Positions 1-9,902 of a stretch of DNA of 64,000 nucleotides are shown here, one piece after another. The stretch comes from an uncultured Methylophaga sp. (lineage in GTDB: Bacteria > Pseudomonadota > Gammaproteobacteria > Nitrosococcales > Methylophagaceae). The notes beneath the pieces were generated by a model. That model was not told where the DNA came from and searched no databases. It was given only the letters and a program-made list of their open reading frames with translations. The DNA lies in NCBI RefSeq assembly GCF_947259025.1, contig NZ_CAMYKO010000001.1, forward strand, positions 161,843 through 225,842, in the 5' to 3' direction. Every line of letters begins with the position of its first letter. Position 1 is the stretch's first letter. The position numbers and the translations under genes are program-made.

Positions 1-2
1 GG

Positions 3-110
3 CTATACGAATGGCTGCTGTTACGGCCTTATATCAAGCCGGACTTTTTGAAAATGCGTGGTCAATTATCAATGATTGCCGCACTATCACTGCTTGTTGC
101 CGGTTTCTGA
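3..110 (+). CDS. C-terminal fragment of a probable membrane protein (cut by the window edge)
   Basis: An open frame runs from the left edge to a TGA at 108-110 and ends in a hydrophobic stretch (SMIAALSLLVAGF), which looks like the last membrane helix of an integral membrane protein. Its stop codon shares a base with the start of the photolyase gene (TGATG), the usual sign of translational coupling. Only about 35 residues are visible, so I cannot name the family. Confidence 0.45.
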   Translation, partial: LYEWLLLRPYIKPDFLKMRGQLSMIAALSLLVAGF

Positions 111-1657
111 TGGCTTTGCGACTCAACCTTATCCTTGGCGATCAACTCAATGCCGAAAGCCTGATCTGGCAGGACTGTGATGCCAGTCAGGATCTTTTCC
201 TGATGGCCGAAGTCAAAGCAGAATCGACGCAGACACCGTCAAGCAAACAACGCACGGCTTTGTTCTTATCGGCCATGCGGCATTTTGCCGACAACATTAA
301 AGCCGACGGTTACAAGCTGATTTATTTCAGCATTGACCAAGGCATCAGCCGCTTTGCTGATGCGCTTGAACGCTGCTTTCAAAAACAGGATGTTGATGAG
401 CTGCGCTGCGTGTTGCCCGGCGATGTAGCGGTAGTCAAAGAAATTGAACAAAGCTGTAAAAAGCATCAGGTGAGACTCTCCTGGCTGCCCGATAATCATT
501 TTATCGCCCGCCGCGGTGAGTTCAGCGACTGGCTGGGCGAGCGTAAACAACCGCGGATGGAACACTGGTACCGGCATTTACGGCGTGAACACCAGATTCT
601 GATGGAAAAAGATGAACCTTTAGGCGGTCAGTGGAATTTTGATAAGGACAACCGCAAGAGTTTTGCCAAAGCCGGACCTGAGGCCGTGCCGGAAGACGTA
701 ATTTTCGAACCTGACAAACTCACCGAGCAGGTCATCGCTGATATTGAACGTTATCTGCCCGATCTGCCGGGGCGGCTGGACAGCTTTAACTGGCCAGTTA
801 CACGGGAGCAGGCCATGCAGCAACTGGATGACTTTATCCATCAGCGTCTGCCGCTGTTCGGTGACTTCCAGGATGCCATATGGACGGATGAGCCTTTTCT
901 TTACCATGCGCGGCTGTCAGCCAGTCTCAACCTGAAACTGCTGGGGCCGATGGAAGTCATTCAGGCTGCCGAACGGGCTTACCATGATGGTCAGGCTCCG
1001 CTCAATGCCGTGGAAGGGTTTATCCGCCAGATCCTGGGCTGGCGTGAGTACGTGCGCGGGCTCTACTGGAGTTATCGTGACAACTGGCTCGATTACAATG
1101 CTTTGGATGCTGACCAGGATTTGCCCTGGTTTTACTGGGATGGTGATACCTCAATGACCTGCATGCAACAGAGTCTGTCACAGGTGCTGGAGAGCGGTTA
1201 TGGCCATCACATCCAGCGACTGATGGTCACCGGCCTGTTTTCTCTACTCTGGGGCGTCAAACCGCAAGCCATTCACCGCTGGTACCTGGGCATGTACGTG
1301 GATGCTGTTGCCTGGGTGGAAATCCCCAACACCATTGGCATGAGCCAGTATGCTGATGGCGGTATCGTCGGCTCCAAGCCCTATATCGCCAGTGGTGCTT
1401 ATATCAACCGCATGTCCAACTACTGCAGCCATTGTCAGTACCAGCCCAAACAGGCTGCCGGCGAGAAAGCCTGTCCTTTCACTACACTTTACTGGTCTTT
1501 TATCGACAAGCATCAGGACAGACTGTCGCGCAATCCACGGCTGGGCATGCAGGTGCGTAACTGGTACAACAAGGGCGAACAGGAGCAACAGCAGATCCGG
1601 GAACGCAGCGTGTGGCTGTATCGTAACCTGGATAAAAACAACAAGGAGCAAACATGA
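110..1657 (+). CDS. Iron-sulfur bacterial cryptochrome/(6-4) photolyase (PhrB type)
   Basis: Predicted light-driven repair enzyme for (6-4) photoproducts, of the FeS-BCP family (deoxyribodipyrimidine photolyase-related proteins), carrying FAD and a 4Fe-4S cluster. The protein is 515 residues and begins MALRLNLILGDQL, the family's N-terminus. Cysteines at 351, 439, 442 and 455 match, with a one-residue shift, the four cluster ligands known from Agrobacterium PhrB (350, 438, 441, 454). I chose the ATG at 110 because it overlaps the upstream stop (TGATG) and gives the family length; a longer frame from position 11 would add 33 unrelated residues. The gene overlaps the next photolyase by 4 bp, so the two are probably co-transcribed. 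Family call is firm; lesion specificity is inferred from the family. Confidence 0.9.
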   Translation: MALRLNLILGDQLNAESLIWQDCDASQDLFLMAEVKAESTQTPSSKQRTALFLSAMRHFADNIKADGYKLIYFSIDQGISRFADALERCFQKQDVDELRCVLPGDVAVVKEIEQSCKKHQVRLSWLPDNHFIARRGEFSDWLGERKQPRMEHWYRHLRREHQILMEKDEPLGGQWNFDKDNRKSFAKAGPEAVPEDVIFEPDKLTEQVIADIERYLPDLPGRLDSFNWPVTREQAMQQLDDFIHQRLPLFGDFQDAIWTDEPFLYHARLSASLNLKLLGPMEVIQAAERAYHDGQAPLNAVEGFIRQILGWREYVRGLYWSYRDNWLDYNALDADQDLPWFYWDGDTSMTCMQQSLSQVLESGYGHHIQRLMVTGLFSLLWGVKPQAIHRWYLGMYVDAVAWVEIPNTIGMSQYADGGIVGSKPYIASGAYINRMSNYCSHCQYQPKQAAGEKACPFTTLYWSFIDKHQDRLSRNPRLGMQVRNWYNKGEQEQQQIRERSVWLYRNLDKNNKEQT

Positions 1658-3051
1658 GTGCCACCCAACTGGTCTGGCTGCGCAATGATTTGAGACTGGA
1701 TGATAACCCGGCGCTGAACCTCGCCCAGCAACAGGGTGATATTGCGGTGGTGTTTGTCGCCAGCCCCGGTCAATGGCAACAGCATGATGACTCGCCTGCC
1801 AAACTGGGCCTCAAAGCAGCCAGCCTGAAAGATATCAGCGCACAACTGGCGCAAAAAGGCATCGATTTGCATCTTGTCGAGGCCGACTTTTTCAGCGATG
1901 TGCCCGGCAAACTGGAAACACTGTGCCGACAACAGGGCTATACCGCACTCTGGTTCAACCAGGAAACACCACTGGATGAGCGCCGGCGGGATCAGGCGGT
2001 GTGCGAATTGTTGCAACAGGAAGGTCTGGAAACCCATGCCCTGGCCCCGGATCTGCTGGTATCGGCCCCGGTATTAACCCAGCAGGATGAGGCCTTTAAA
2101 GTCTTTACCCCTTATTACCGCCGCTGGCTGCAAATCCTGCAGGATCTACAACAGCCCCCCTATCCGGCACCGGAAAAGCAGGGCAAGAAGCTGACATTTG
2201 AATTTGATATTCCCGACTGGGCCGGCGACTACCGCGATGATCTGTGGCCTGCTGAAGAGGAGGCCGTGCTGGATAAGCTCAGCCGCTTCTGCGAAAAACG
2301 TCTTAAGGCCTACCCTGATGACCGTGATTTTCCGGCGCAACCGGCAACCAGTACCCTGTCGCCCTACCTGAGCATTGGCCGACTCGGCCCGCGTCGTCTG
2401 CTGCACAGTATTCAGTATCACTGTTTGCAGCAGGATCTGCACTGGCAGGACAATGACTGGCTGCGGGAACTGGCCTGGCGCGACTTTTACCGCCAATTAA
2501 TGCTGCATTTCCCGCGACTGAGCATGGATAAACCATTCAAGCCGGAAACCGAGCAGGTGGTCTGGCGTGATGATGAAGCGGGCTTTCAGGCCTGGTGCGA
2601 AGGCCGCACCGGCTTCCCTATCGTTGATGCGGCGATGCGACAACTCAAGCAAACCGGCTGGATGCATAATCGCCTGCGCATGATCACGGCCAGCTTTCTG
2701 ACCAAGCTGCTGTTGATTGACTGGCGCCGGGGCGAGCAGTTTTTTATGCAACATCTGGTGGATGGCGAATTCGGTGCCAATAATGGTGGCTGGCAATGGA
2801 GCGCTTCCACCGGCTGTGATGCTGCGCCCTACTTCCGGGTGTTCAACCCCACCCGCCAGTCCGAGCGTTTTGATCCCGACGGCGAGTTTATCCGCCGTTT
2901 TGTGCCGGAATTGTCATCGCTCAAAGGCAAAAAAATCCATGATCCTGACGATGAAACCCGCCAGGATCTGGACTATCCACTGCCGGTGGTGGACTACAAA
3001 ATGGCCAGAAAACGGGCCATTGATACTTTTGCTGACCTTAAAAAGGACTAG
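1654..3051 (+). CDS. phrB: Deoxyribodipyrimidine (CPD) photolyase, class I
   Basis: Repairs cyclobutane pyrimidine dimers using blue light and FAD. The 465-residue protein starts with the antenna-domain motif [16 protein letters not shown] (about residues 6-21). In the FAD domain it has [25 protein letters not shown] and [13 protein letters not shown], with a late FRVFNP motif. Length and motifs fit an intact enzyme. Its ATG overlaps the upstream (6-4) photolyase stop (ATGA). The last 4 bases overlap the end of the converging chemoreceptor gene. Having both photolyase types in one operon suggests an organism of sunlit surface water. Confidence 0.95.
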   Translation: MSATQLVWLRNDLRLDDNPALNLAQQQGDIAVVFVASPGQWQQHDDSPAKLGLKAASLKDISAQLAQKGIDLHLVEADFFSDVPGKLETLCRQQGYTALWFNQETPLDERRRDQAVCELLQQEGLETHALAPDLLVSAPVLTQQDEAFKVFTPYYRRWLQILQDLQQPPYPAPEKQGKKLTFEFDIPDWAGDYRDDLWPAEEEAVLDKLSRFCEKRLKAYPDDRDFPAQPATSTLSPYLSIGRLGPRRLLHSIQYHCLQQDLHWQDNDWLRELAWRDFYRQLMLHFPRLSMDKPFKPETEQVVWRDDEAGFQAWCEGRTGFPIVDAAMRQLKQTGWMHNRLRMITASFLTKLLLIDWRRGEQFFMQHLVDGEFGANNGGWQWSASTGCDAAPYFRVFNPTRQSERFDPDGEFIRRFVPELSSLKGKKIHDPDDETRQDLDYPLPVVDYKMARKRAIDTFADLKKD

Positions 3052-4991
3052 TCGGCTTGCTTTAATTGCCGCACTAGTTGGGCCAGTGTCTGACTGATCC
3101 GGGTCAGGCTGAGACCAGCCTGGTTGATGTCAGCAACATGCTGGTCCACCTGCTCCGAGTCAGTTTTGATTTGCTCGGTGGTGCGGGCAATCTCATCGAC
3201 GGTAGTCGTTTGCTGCTGGGTGGCCGTAGCAATCGCGGCATTGATCTGGTTGATATTATCCATGGCTGACACCACCGGCTCCATAGCTGAACTGGCTTCG
3301 GTGGTCTGTTTGGCACAATCTGCCGCAGCCTGGCTCTGGCGCGAGACAATGGCTGTTGCTTCAGATCCCGACTCGGTCAGTTGCTCAATAATCACGCGAA
3401 TTTCCTCGGTGGACTGCGTCGTCCTCGAAGCCAGTTGCCTGACTTCATCGGCAACGACGGCAAAACCACGGCCGTGCTCACCGGCACGGGCTGCCTCTAT
3501 CGCCGCATTCAGGGCCAGTAAATTGGTTTGCTCGGCAACACCCTGAATCACTTCCAGCACCGCCCGGATATTATGACCATTCTGTTCCAGTCGCCCCATC
3601 ACCGTTTCCACATCCAGCAAATCGGCAGCCAGTTTATCGCTGGCCTGCGTCGCCTGCTTGAGCGTGGCTCGGGCCGTCAGTGTTGATTCATTCGCCTGGC
3701 TGGCTGACAAAGCCGCCTGACTGGCATTGTCCGCCACTTCCTTAAAGGAATACGACAACTCGGTCACCGCCGTCGCGACCTGGTCGGTGGCAGCATTTTG
3801 CTGGCGGGTCAGTTCCGACGTTGAAGCGGACACGGCTTGCAGGGATTCACTGGCACCGGTCACTGTTTCCGCCTGCGTTTCCAGCTTGGCGATAAGCTCA
3901 GCCAGATAAGCCTGTAAATGATTGGCCGACTCGGCGACCGAGCGGGGTTCGGCGAAACGCGTGGTCGTGGCCATCGGCTGACGGTAATCACCTTTGAGCA
4001 TGGCGCGGAAAAAACGCTCGGTCTGCAGCAAAAAGGTAAGGGTTTGTTTTTGCATTAATCCCTGTGCGGCCACGGCAATCACGATGAATAACAAGGCGAC
4101 CAGCATGGCCCAGCGAACCTGGCGGGTAATATCGGCCTTGATACCGCTGATTTGCTGCTGAGCATTATCCAGCACTGACTGCAGGACCAGAATTTGCTGG
4201 TTCAGCGACTGACGGCTGGCATTGACCTGTTGCTGTAATTCGACGGTGTTAGCGATCTCTTTTTCATAGCGGCGGGTCAGAGTCTGCAGCGAGGAGATAC
4301 TCAACTCACCGATTTCGTCGGGCTCCTCCGGGATCAGCGCTTCCTGATTGACCTCGGTATAAATTTCAAAGCGCGGCATGGACTCCAGCGTAGAAACCAG
4401 TTCGCCGAACTGTTTATTCTCGCTCAGTAAAGCCTGCTGCTGGCCTTCGCTCTGCTGTTCAAAATAGGCCTGGCGTTGCTGCGACAGGCTATTGAGGCTT
4501 TGCCCCATTTCGGCCAGCGTGGCCAGAAACACCGTCTGCTCCTCACTGAACTGGAAGCCGGCCTGTTTAGCATAATCGACCAGCATGCCGATATCTCCGG
4601 CCCGTTCGCGCTCATTGTTAATCAGCAAAGCCTGCGGATTTGCCGCCAGCTTGCCGGCAGCACGAACCTGCTGCACCTGCTCCTGCAGCTTCACTATGGC
4701 GCTGTCTATTTGCTGATTATCCTGCTCGCTGAGCCAGTCAATGGATTGCTCCCGCAAGCCATTCAAGCGGGTCTCAGCCTGCTGCAGCAAATCGGCATTG
4801 CCTGATGCCAGGTAGCGTTCGAGCAGGTTTCTGACTTCAATATCAAAGGTGTTGCGGTATTGCTGAAATGACTCGGCAATCTGGTAGGGTTTATCAAGCT
4901 GGCGCCAGCCCCAGACACCTATCACTGAGGAAATGATTAATAGCGCGACAATAGCCAGGGTCAGTGCGCGCGACACATGGGACAGTTTCAT
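3048..4991 (-). CDS. Methyl-accepting chemotaxis protein
   Basis: Transmembrane chemoreceptor that controls CheA. The 647-residue protein has a first membrane helix at about 8-29, a largely helical periplasmic region of some 260 residues rich in Gln and Leu, a second helix at 292-312, then a HAMP-like stretch and a long cytoplasmic coiled coil. The signalling tip is plain: [19 protein letters not shown] followed by [15 protein letters not shown]. The sensory region is all-helical, not an obvious Cache or PAS fold, and I cannot predict the ligand. It is a single gene with no che genes nearby. Confidence 0.93.
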   Translation of the reverse strand: MKLSHVSRALTLAIVALLIISSVIGVWGWRQLDKPYQIAESFQQYRNTFDIEVRNLLERYLASGNADLLQQAETRLNGLREQSIDWLSEQDNQQIDSAIVKLQEQVQQVRAAGKLAANPQALLINNERERAGDIGMLVDYAKQAGFQFSEEQTVFLATLAEMGQSLNSLSQQRQAYFEQQSEGQQQALLSENKQFGELVSTLESMPRFEIYTEVNQEALIPEEPDEIGELSISSLQTLTRRYEKEIANTVELQQQVNASRQSLNQQILVLQSVLDNAQQQISGIKADITRQVRWAMLVALLFIVIAVAAQGLMQKQTLTFLLQTERFFRAMLKGDYRQPMATTTRFAEPRSVAESANHLQAYLAELIAKLETQAETVTGASESLQAVSASTSELTRQQNAATDQVATAVTELSYSFKEVADNASQAALSASQANESTLTARATLKQATQASDKLAADLLDVETVMGRLEQNGHNIRAVLEVIQGVAEQTNLLALNAAIEAARAGEHGRGFAVVADEVRQLASRTTQSTEEIRVIIEQLTESGSEATAIVSRQSQAAADCAKQTTEASSAMEPVVSAMDNINQINAAIATATQQQTTTVDEIARTTEQIKTDSEQVDQHVADINQAGLSLTRISQTLAQLVRQLKQAD

Positions 4992-5051
4992 AAATTCGCC
5001 GGTAAGCTGAGTAAAAGCAACCTGCGAGCGTACCGCTTACCGATGACAGCT

Positions 5052-6122
5052 TTATGACAGACCGTGCTGTTTCAGCGCCCAGTTGACGTGCTCACGAACC
5101 AGCGCTGATGGGTGATCCTGTCTCTGTTTTAACGCACTCACCACCGCTGTCGAGCTGTCGGCATTACCCAGCGCCACCGCAATATTACGCAGCCAGCATT
5201 CATAGCCAATGCGTCGTATCGGGCTGCCTTCCAGCTTCTGCAGAAAGTCCTGCTCGGTCCAGTTAAATAAATCCAACAGTTGCGGTGCATCCAGCCCCTC
5301 GCGGGGCAGATAGTCGGGTTCGACTGTGGATTGCGCATATTTATTCCACGGACAAATCAACTGGCAATCATCACAGCCATAGATGCGGTTCCCCATCAAA
5401 GGCCGGAACTCTTCCGGTATCGAACCCCGCAATTCAATAGTCAGATAGGATATACAGCGCCGCGCATCGACCTGATATGGCGCCACGATCGCCTGTGTCG
5501 GGCAAACATCGAGGCAGGCTGTGCAACTGCCACAATGGGCCGTGGTTGAATCGGTCAGGGGCAATGGCAGATCGGTGTAGATTTCCCCCAGGAAAAAATA
5601 GGAGCCGTGATCCCGGTTCAGCACGTTGCTGTGTTTGCCAATCCAGCCAATGCCGGCTTTTTCGGCAATCGCTTTTTCCATCACCGGGGCACTGTCGGTA
5701 AACACCCGGTAGCCCATGGGCCCGATTTCACGTTCAATTTTAGCGGCCAGCTTGGCCAGGCGTTTACGCATCAGTTTGTGATAGTCACGGCCCAGTGCAT
5801 ACCGCGATATAAAAGCCTTGTCGCCATCCGCCATCACTTTCCAGGGTTCGGCGGCTTCGCCCGGCCAGTAGTCCATTCGAACGCTGATGACCCGTAGCGT
5901 TCCCTCGATCAACTGTTCGGGACGCGTTCTTTTGCTGCCGTGCTTTTCCATGAAGCTCATCTCCCCATGGAAACCTTTTGCCAGCCAGTCCTGCAGATGG
6001 CGCTCGGCATCAGACAGATCGATATCGCTCACACCCAGCGCCTGAAACCCGAAAGATCGGGCCCAGCGCTGCATGCGCGACAGTAAATCCTGCTCCGCGA
6101 TGGCTGTTTTATTTTCTGTCAT
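5052..6122 (-). CDS. queG: Epoxyqueuosine reductase
   Basis: Catalyses the last step of queuosine tRNA modification, reducing epoxyqueuosine to queuosine with cobalamin and two 4Fe-4S clusters. The 356-residue protein has the QueG N-terminal domain (RDYHKLMRKRL, DSAPVMEKAIAEKAG) and two ferredoxin-type motifs, CGSCTACLDVCPTQAI and CDDCQLICPWNKY, followed by a HEAT-like C-terminus. It is divergent from nnr across 46 bp. In many gammaproteobacteria queG also lies next to nnr (yjeS-yjeF), which supports the call. Confidence 0.95.
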   Translation of the reverse strand: MTENKTAIAEQDLLSRMQRWARSFGFQALGVSDIDLSDAERHLQDWLAKGFHGEMSFMEKHGSKRTRPEQLIEGTLRVISVRMDYWPGEAAEPWKVMADGDKAFISRYALGRDYHKLMRKRLAKLAAKIEREIGPMGYRVFTDSAPVMEKAIAEKAGIGWIGKHSNVLNRDHGSYFFLGEIYTDLPLPLTDSTTAHCGSCTACLDVCPTQAIVAPYQVDARRCISYLTIELRGSIPEEFRPLMGNRIYGCDDCQLICPWNKYAQSTVEPDYLPREGLDAPQLLDLFNWTEQDFLQKLEGSPIRRIGYECWLRNIAVALGNADSSTAVVSALKQRQDHPSALVREHVNWALKQHGLS

Positions 6123-6168
6123 GCACGTTATTATAAAGCGGTATCCACTCTGATCCGGGATTAGCTCT

Positions 6169-7659
6169 ATGCGCCACCTGCCCCATGAACTTTACAGCGC
6201 CGCACAAACCCGTGAAATTGACCGAACCGTTATTGAACAGCACCATATCCCCGGTGCCCGGCTCATGGCAAATGCCGGGGCGTCTGCGCTGGCATTACTC
6301 AAGCAACTATGGCCACAGGCGAGGAAGCTTGTGGTGGTCTGCGGCGGCGGCAACAATGGCGGGGATGGCTATGAACTGGCCCGCCAGGCGCTGCTGGAAG
6401 ACTACCAGGTAAGCCTGTTTGAACTCGGCAAGGCTGACAAAATGAGCGATGAAACCCGCGCTGCCCGTGAGGCGCTGCAGGCACTGGGAGATCATATTCA
6501 GCCTTTTACAGGATCGCTGCCCGGGGCTGATGTGCTGGTTGACGGACTGTTTGGTACCGGCCTGGATCGTCAGGTGGCCGGTCTTTATGCCGATGCCATC
6601 GCCGCTTTAAATCAACAGACTGATACGCCGGTGCTGTCACTGGATATTGCGTCGGGCATTGATGCCAATACCGGCAATAAAATGGGCGTAGCGGTACAAG
6701 CCTCAGCCACCCTCAGTTTTATCGGACTCAATACTGGTTTGTTCACTGGCGACGGCCCCGCTTACAGCGGCGAGGTCTATTTTGAATCGCTACAAGTCCC
6801 GGCATCGGTCTATCAAAGCTTCACTCCCACCGCCCGGCGGATAGATCTGGATGACTTCATAGCTTTACTGGGCCCACGTCAGCGAAATGCCCACAAAGGC
6901 CATTTCGGCCATCTACTGATGATCGGTGGCGATCTAGGCATGTCCGGTGCTGTGCGCATTGCTGCCGAGGCCGGCGCCCGGGTTGGCGCGGGGCTCAACA
7001 GTGTGGCGACGCGCAGTGCACACAGCACAATCCTTAATCTGGCCCGGCCTGAACTGATGTCTCACGGGGTAGAGGATGCTGATGCGCTAAAGCCTTTACT
7101 GAAAAAAGCCAGTGCGCTGGTACTGGGACCGGGATTGGGCCAAAGCCGCTGGAGTCAGCGCCTGTTTGATAAAGCGCTGGATAGCGATTTACCCATTGTG
7201 CTTGATGCTGATGGCCTCAATCTGCTCAGCCATAACCCGCATCAGCGCGATAACTGGGTGCTGACACCACATCCCGGTGAAGCCGCCCGGCTGCTCGGCT
7301 GCAGCACTGCCGAGGTTCAGACTGACCGCCTGCGTGCGGTCAATGCCATACAGACCCGCTATGGGGGCGTAGTGGTACTCAAAGGCGCCGGCACCCTGAT
7401 TGCGGATGGCCAGCCATTGATTCACTTGTCAGACAGGGGTAATCCGGGCATGGCCAGTGGCGGCATGGGCGATGCATTGTCCGGCATCATCGGCGGCCTG
7501 CTGGCACAGCATTTCAGTCCCATTCAGGCAGCCTGCGCCGGCGTTATGCTGCATGGTATGGCGGCTGACAAAGCTGCCGAACAGGACGGCGAACGTGGTA
7601 TGCTCGCGATGGATTTAATGCCGCACCTGCGGCAACTGGTCAATCTTCGATATGAATAA
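6169..7659 (+). CDS. nnr: Bifunctional NAD(P)HX epimerase and dehydratase
   Basis: Repairs damaged NADH and NADPH hydrates. The N-terminal half (about 1-215) is the YjeF_N epimerase with the glycine-rich GGGNNGGDGYELARQ. The C-terminal half (about 225-495) is the ADP-dependent dehydratase with DADGLNLL, TPHPGEAARLL and NPGMASGGMGDALSG. The 496-residue length fits a complete two-domain protein. It heads the conserved order nnr-tsaE-amiB-mutL; tsaE begins 11 bp after its stop. Confidence 0.95.
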   Translation: MRHLPHELYSAAQTREIDRTVIEQHHIPGARLMANAGASALALLKQLWPQARKLVVVCGGGNNGGDGYELARQALLEDYQVSLFELGKADKMSDETRAAREALQALGDHIQPFTGSLPGADVLVDGLFGTGLDRQVAGLYADAIAALNQQTDTPVLSLDIASGIDANTGNKMGVAVQASATLSFIGLNTGLFTGDGPAYSGEVYFESLQVPASVYQSFTPTARRIDLDDFIALLGPRQRNAHKGHFGHLLMIGGDLGMSGAVRIAAEAGARVGAGLNSVATRSAHSTILNLARPELMSHGVEDADALKPLLKKASALVLGPGLGQSRWSQRLFDKALDSDLPIVLDADGLNLLSHNPHQRDNWVLTPHPGEAARLLGCSTAEVQTDRLRAVNAIQTRYGGVVVLKGAGTLIADGQPLIHLSDRGNPGMASGGMGDALSGIIGGLLAQHFSPIQAACAGVMLHGMAADKAAEQDGERGMLAMDLMPHLRQLVNLRYE

Positions 7660-7670
7660 GCAGGACTGTT

Positions 7671-8126
7671 TTGCAACGATTTCTGGCAGATGAACAAGCC
7701 ACACTGGCTCTGGGGGCGGAACTGGCAAAGGCCTGTCCCGATGCGCTGATTCAGCTTCACCTGGAGGGAGAACTGGGCGCCGGTAAAACCACGCTGACAC
7801 GCGGGTTTCTGCGTGCATTGGGGCATGAGGGCAAGGTCAAAAGTCCGACCTACACGCTGGTAGAGCATTATCAACTTCAGCAGAGGCCGCTTTATCATTT
7901 TGATCTATACCGCGTCAGTGATCCGGGTGAACTCGAGTTTCTGGGGCTCGATGATTACCTTTGCGATAATGCCATCTGCCTGATTGAGTGGCCGCAACGC
8001 GGTAGTGAGTATTTACCAGAAGCAGACCTTGTGATTCGGCTCAGTTATCAAAAACAGGCCCGTCAAGCCGAGATCGTGCCCTTAACAGAACGGGGCAAAC
8101 AGATTTGCGGAAAACTTCACAATTAG
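7671..8126 (+). CDS. tsaE: tRNA threonylcarbamoyladenosine biosynthesis ATPase TsaE
   Basis: Part of the TsaBDE complex that makes t6A37 on ANN-decoding tRNAs. The 151-residue protein has a Walker A motif GELGAGKTTLTRGF at about residues 28-41, KSPTYTLVEHY, and YHFDLYRV. The start is TTG: the frame is closed by a stop at 7653-7655, no ATG or GTG lies between, and AGG at 7662-7664 is well placed. A nearby ATG at 7652 is in another frame. It follows nnr directly and is likely co-transcribed. Confidence 0.93.
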   Translation: MQRFLADEQATLALGAELAKACPDALIQLHLEGELGAGKTTLTRGFLRALGHEGKVKSPTYTLVEHYQLQQRPLYHFDLYRVSDPGELEFLGLDDYLCDNAICLIEWPQRGSEYLPEADLVIRLSYQKQARQAEIVPLTERGKQICGKLHN

Positions 8127-8224
8127 TTCAAGTTTTGACGCTATCTTGCTTATTTAAAAAGAAAACTTGATTTTTAACTACGGCATCGACAAAATATCAA
8201 TCAAGTCGATTTAAGGATGATCAG

Positions 8225-9571
8225 ATGCTCCGTTTCCTGCTGAGTATTTTTCTTTTGCTAACCAGTGACCTGGCCTGGTCGGATTCCGTTCAGGGCATTC
8301 GTGTGTCACATGATGATACCAGCGCCCGTCTGGTATTCGATCTGGATGCCAATGCCCGCTACAACACATTTACGCTGGAAAACCCGCACCGTCTGGTCAT
8401 CGATCTGAAAGACTTCACCCAGCACGACAAGCTGATTATTCCCTCGCTCATTAATACGCCGGTTAAGTCTGTCCGTTATGCCGCCTATGACCGTCAAACG
8501 CTGCGGATCGTGCTGGATCTGGCACATAAAGTGGAATACCAAACCCAGACACTGAGGCCCAATCAGGGCTACCCGCACCGGCTGGTTGTGGACCTGGACT
8601 ACACCGCCAGCCAGGAAAAGCAGGCATTAATCGCCGCCAAACAGGAACAAAAGCAGGAAACTAAGCAGACGCCGGCCCAGCAACAGCAAGCCAAGGCCAG
8701 CGAGGTGAAGCAAAACAAGGTGCTGCCACGTCGGGATATCGTGATTGCGATTGACCCGGGCCACGGCGGCCAGGATCCCGGTGCTATCGGTCCGCGCGGC
8801 ACTCAGGAAAAAGATATTGTGCTGTCAGTGGCAAAACGACTGGCCAAGCTGGTTGATCAGGAGCCGGGTATGCGCTCTTACCTGACCCGCGATAAGGACG
8901 TCTTTATCAGCCTGCGCCAGCGCATTCGCCGCGCCCATGAAAACGGCGCGGATATGTTTATTTCCATTCATGCGGACGCTTTCCACAAACGCAGTGCCCG
9001 AGGGTCTTCGGTCTATGTACTATCCGAACGTGGCGCCAGTAGTGAAGCAGCGCAAATCCTGGCTGACCGCGAAAACGCCGCCGATCTGGCCGGGGGCATC
9101 AGTCTGGAAGACAAAGATGACCTGCTGGCCTCGGTGTTACTGGATCTGTCGCAGACTGCCAGCCTGGAAGCCAGTCTGGAAGTTGCCAATACCGTGCTTT
9201 CCGGCCTTAAACGGGTCGGCCATGTACATAAAAAACAGGTCGAATCCGCTGCTTTTGTGGTGTTGAAATCACCCGATATTCCCTCGGTCCTGGTAGAAAC
9301 GGCGTTTATCTCCAACCCAGATGAGGAAAAAAGACTGCGCACCTCTGCGCACCAGAGCAAACTGGCCCATGCGATGATGGTCGGCATTCGTAATTATTTC
9401 CAGCGTAACCCGCTGCCGGGTACAAGTGTGCCGCAACAGCACATTGTCAGTGCCGGCGATACCCTGAGCATGATTGCCCAGCGCTATCAGGTCAGCATGG
9501 CTGATATCCGCAGCGTGAACGGCTTGTCGAACACCACGTTGCATATCGGTGATGTACTGAAAATCCCCTAG
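8225..9571 (+). CDS. amiB: N-acetylmuramoyl-L-alanine amidase with AMIN and LysM domains
   Basis: Periplasmic zinc amidase that splits septal peptidoglycan during daughter-cell separation. The 448-residue protein has a signal peptide (residues 1 to about 19), an AMIN domain (about 24-125), a Gln/Lys-rich linker (about 130-165), an Amidase_3 domain with IDPGHGGQDPGAIG, SIHADAF and LVETAFISN, and a C-terminal LysM domain (about 403-447) that binds glycan. Domain order matches AmiB rather than AmiA or AmiC. The 98-bp gap after tsaE has weak promoter-like boxes only. A repeat element follows it, before mutL. Confidence 0.94.
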   Translation: MLRFLLSIFLLLTSDLAWSDSVQGIRVSHDDTSARLVFDLDANARYNTFTLENPHRLVIDLKDFTQHDKLIIPSLINTPVKSVRYAAYDRQTLRIVLDLAHKVEYQTQTLRPNQGYPHRLVVDLDYTASQEKQALIAAKQEQKQETKQTPAQQQQAKASEVKQNKVLPRRDIVIAIDPGHGGQDPGAIGPRGTQEKDIVLSVAKRLAKLVDQEPGMRSYLTRDKDVFISLRQRIRRAHENGADMFISIHADAFHKRSARGSSVYVLSERGASSEAAQILADRENAADLAGGISLEDKDDLLASVLLDLSQTASLEASLEVANTVLSGLKRVGHVHKKQVESAAFVVLKSPDIPSVLVETAFISNPDEEKRLRTSAHQSKLAHAMMVGIRNYFQRNPLPGTSVPQQHIVSAGDTLSMIAQRYQVSMADIRSVNGLSNTTLHIGDVLKIP

Positions 9572-9593
9572 ACCTCAGTGGCTGATTTCATAC

Positions 9594-9852
9594 ACCACAG
9601 AGGCACAGAGGTCACAGCGTTTTTCTTCATGATTTGTTCAGTTCTTTATGGTTCCTTTTTTTGACCGGGCTGGATTGCCGCGTCTCTGCCGCTCCTCGCA
9701 ATGACGGTTATCTTGGCATTTGTCTGGTGTAGCATCAGTCCTGATGGTCTCACCCCGTTTATAGCTGTGATTTTTAACAAGAGTGAACACTCACAAAACG
9801 CTGTGGGTATTTTTGGTGAAAATTTCTCTGTGTCCTCTGTGCCTCTGTGGCT
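9594..9852. repeat. Intergenic element 1, bounded by inverted ACCACAGAGGCACAGAG
   Basis: This element fills most of the 331-bp gap between amiB and mutL. The left end (9594-9617) reads ACCACAGAGGCACAGAGG and the right end (9825-9852) is its inverted counterpart, CCTCTGTGCCTCTGTGGC. The inside has no convincing gene and contains a second, different repeat at 9663-9707. Four more copies of the same boundary pair occur in the window. It separates two genes normally close in this operon, so mutL may depend on transcription through it. Confidence 0.85.
9663..9707 (-). repeat. Second repeat nested inside element 1 (GTCATTGCGAGGAGCGG type)
   Basis: Read on the minus strand it gives CCGTCATTGCGAGGAGCGG, then CAGAGACGCGGCAATCCAGCC. 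This closely resembles a short dispersed repeat that I know from many unrelated bacterial genomes (GTCATTGCGAG ... GCAATC). It has no coding capacity. Its place inside element 1 suggests repeats landing in repeats, or a composite unit. Confidence 0.6.
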
Positions 9853-9902
9853 AAAAAATGCTCCAAACTGTCCATATTCCAAGTTACTGCTAAACTTGCA
9901 GC

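Noticed and set aside
11..109. A longer start for the first photolyase
   Set aside because: The extra 33 residues do not resemble the family, while the ATG at 110 overlaps the upstream stop and puts the four cluster cysteines where they are expected.
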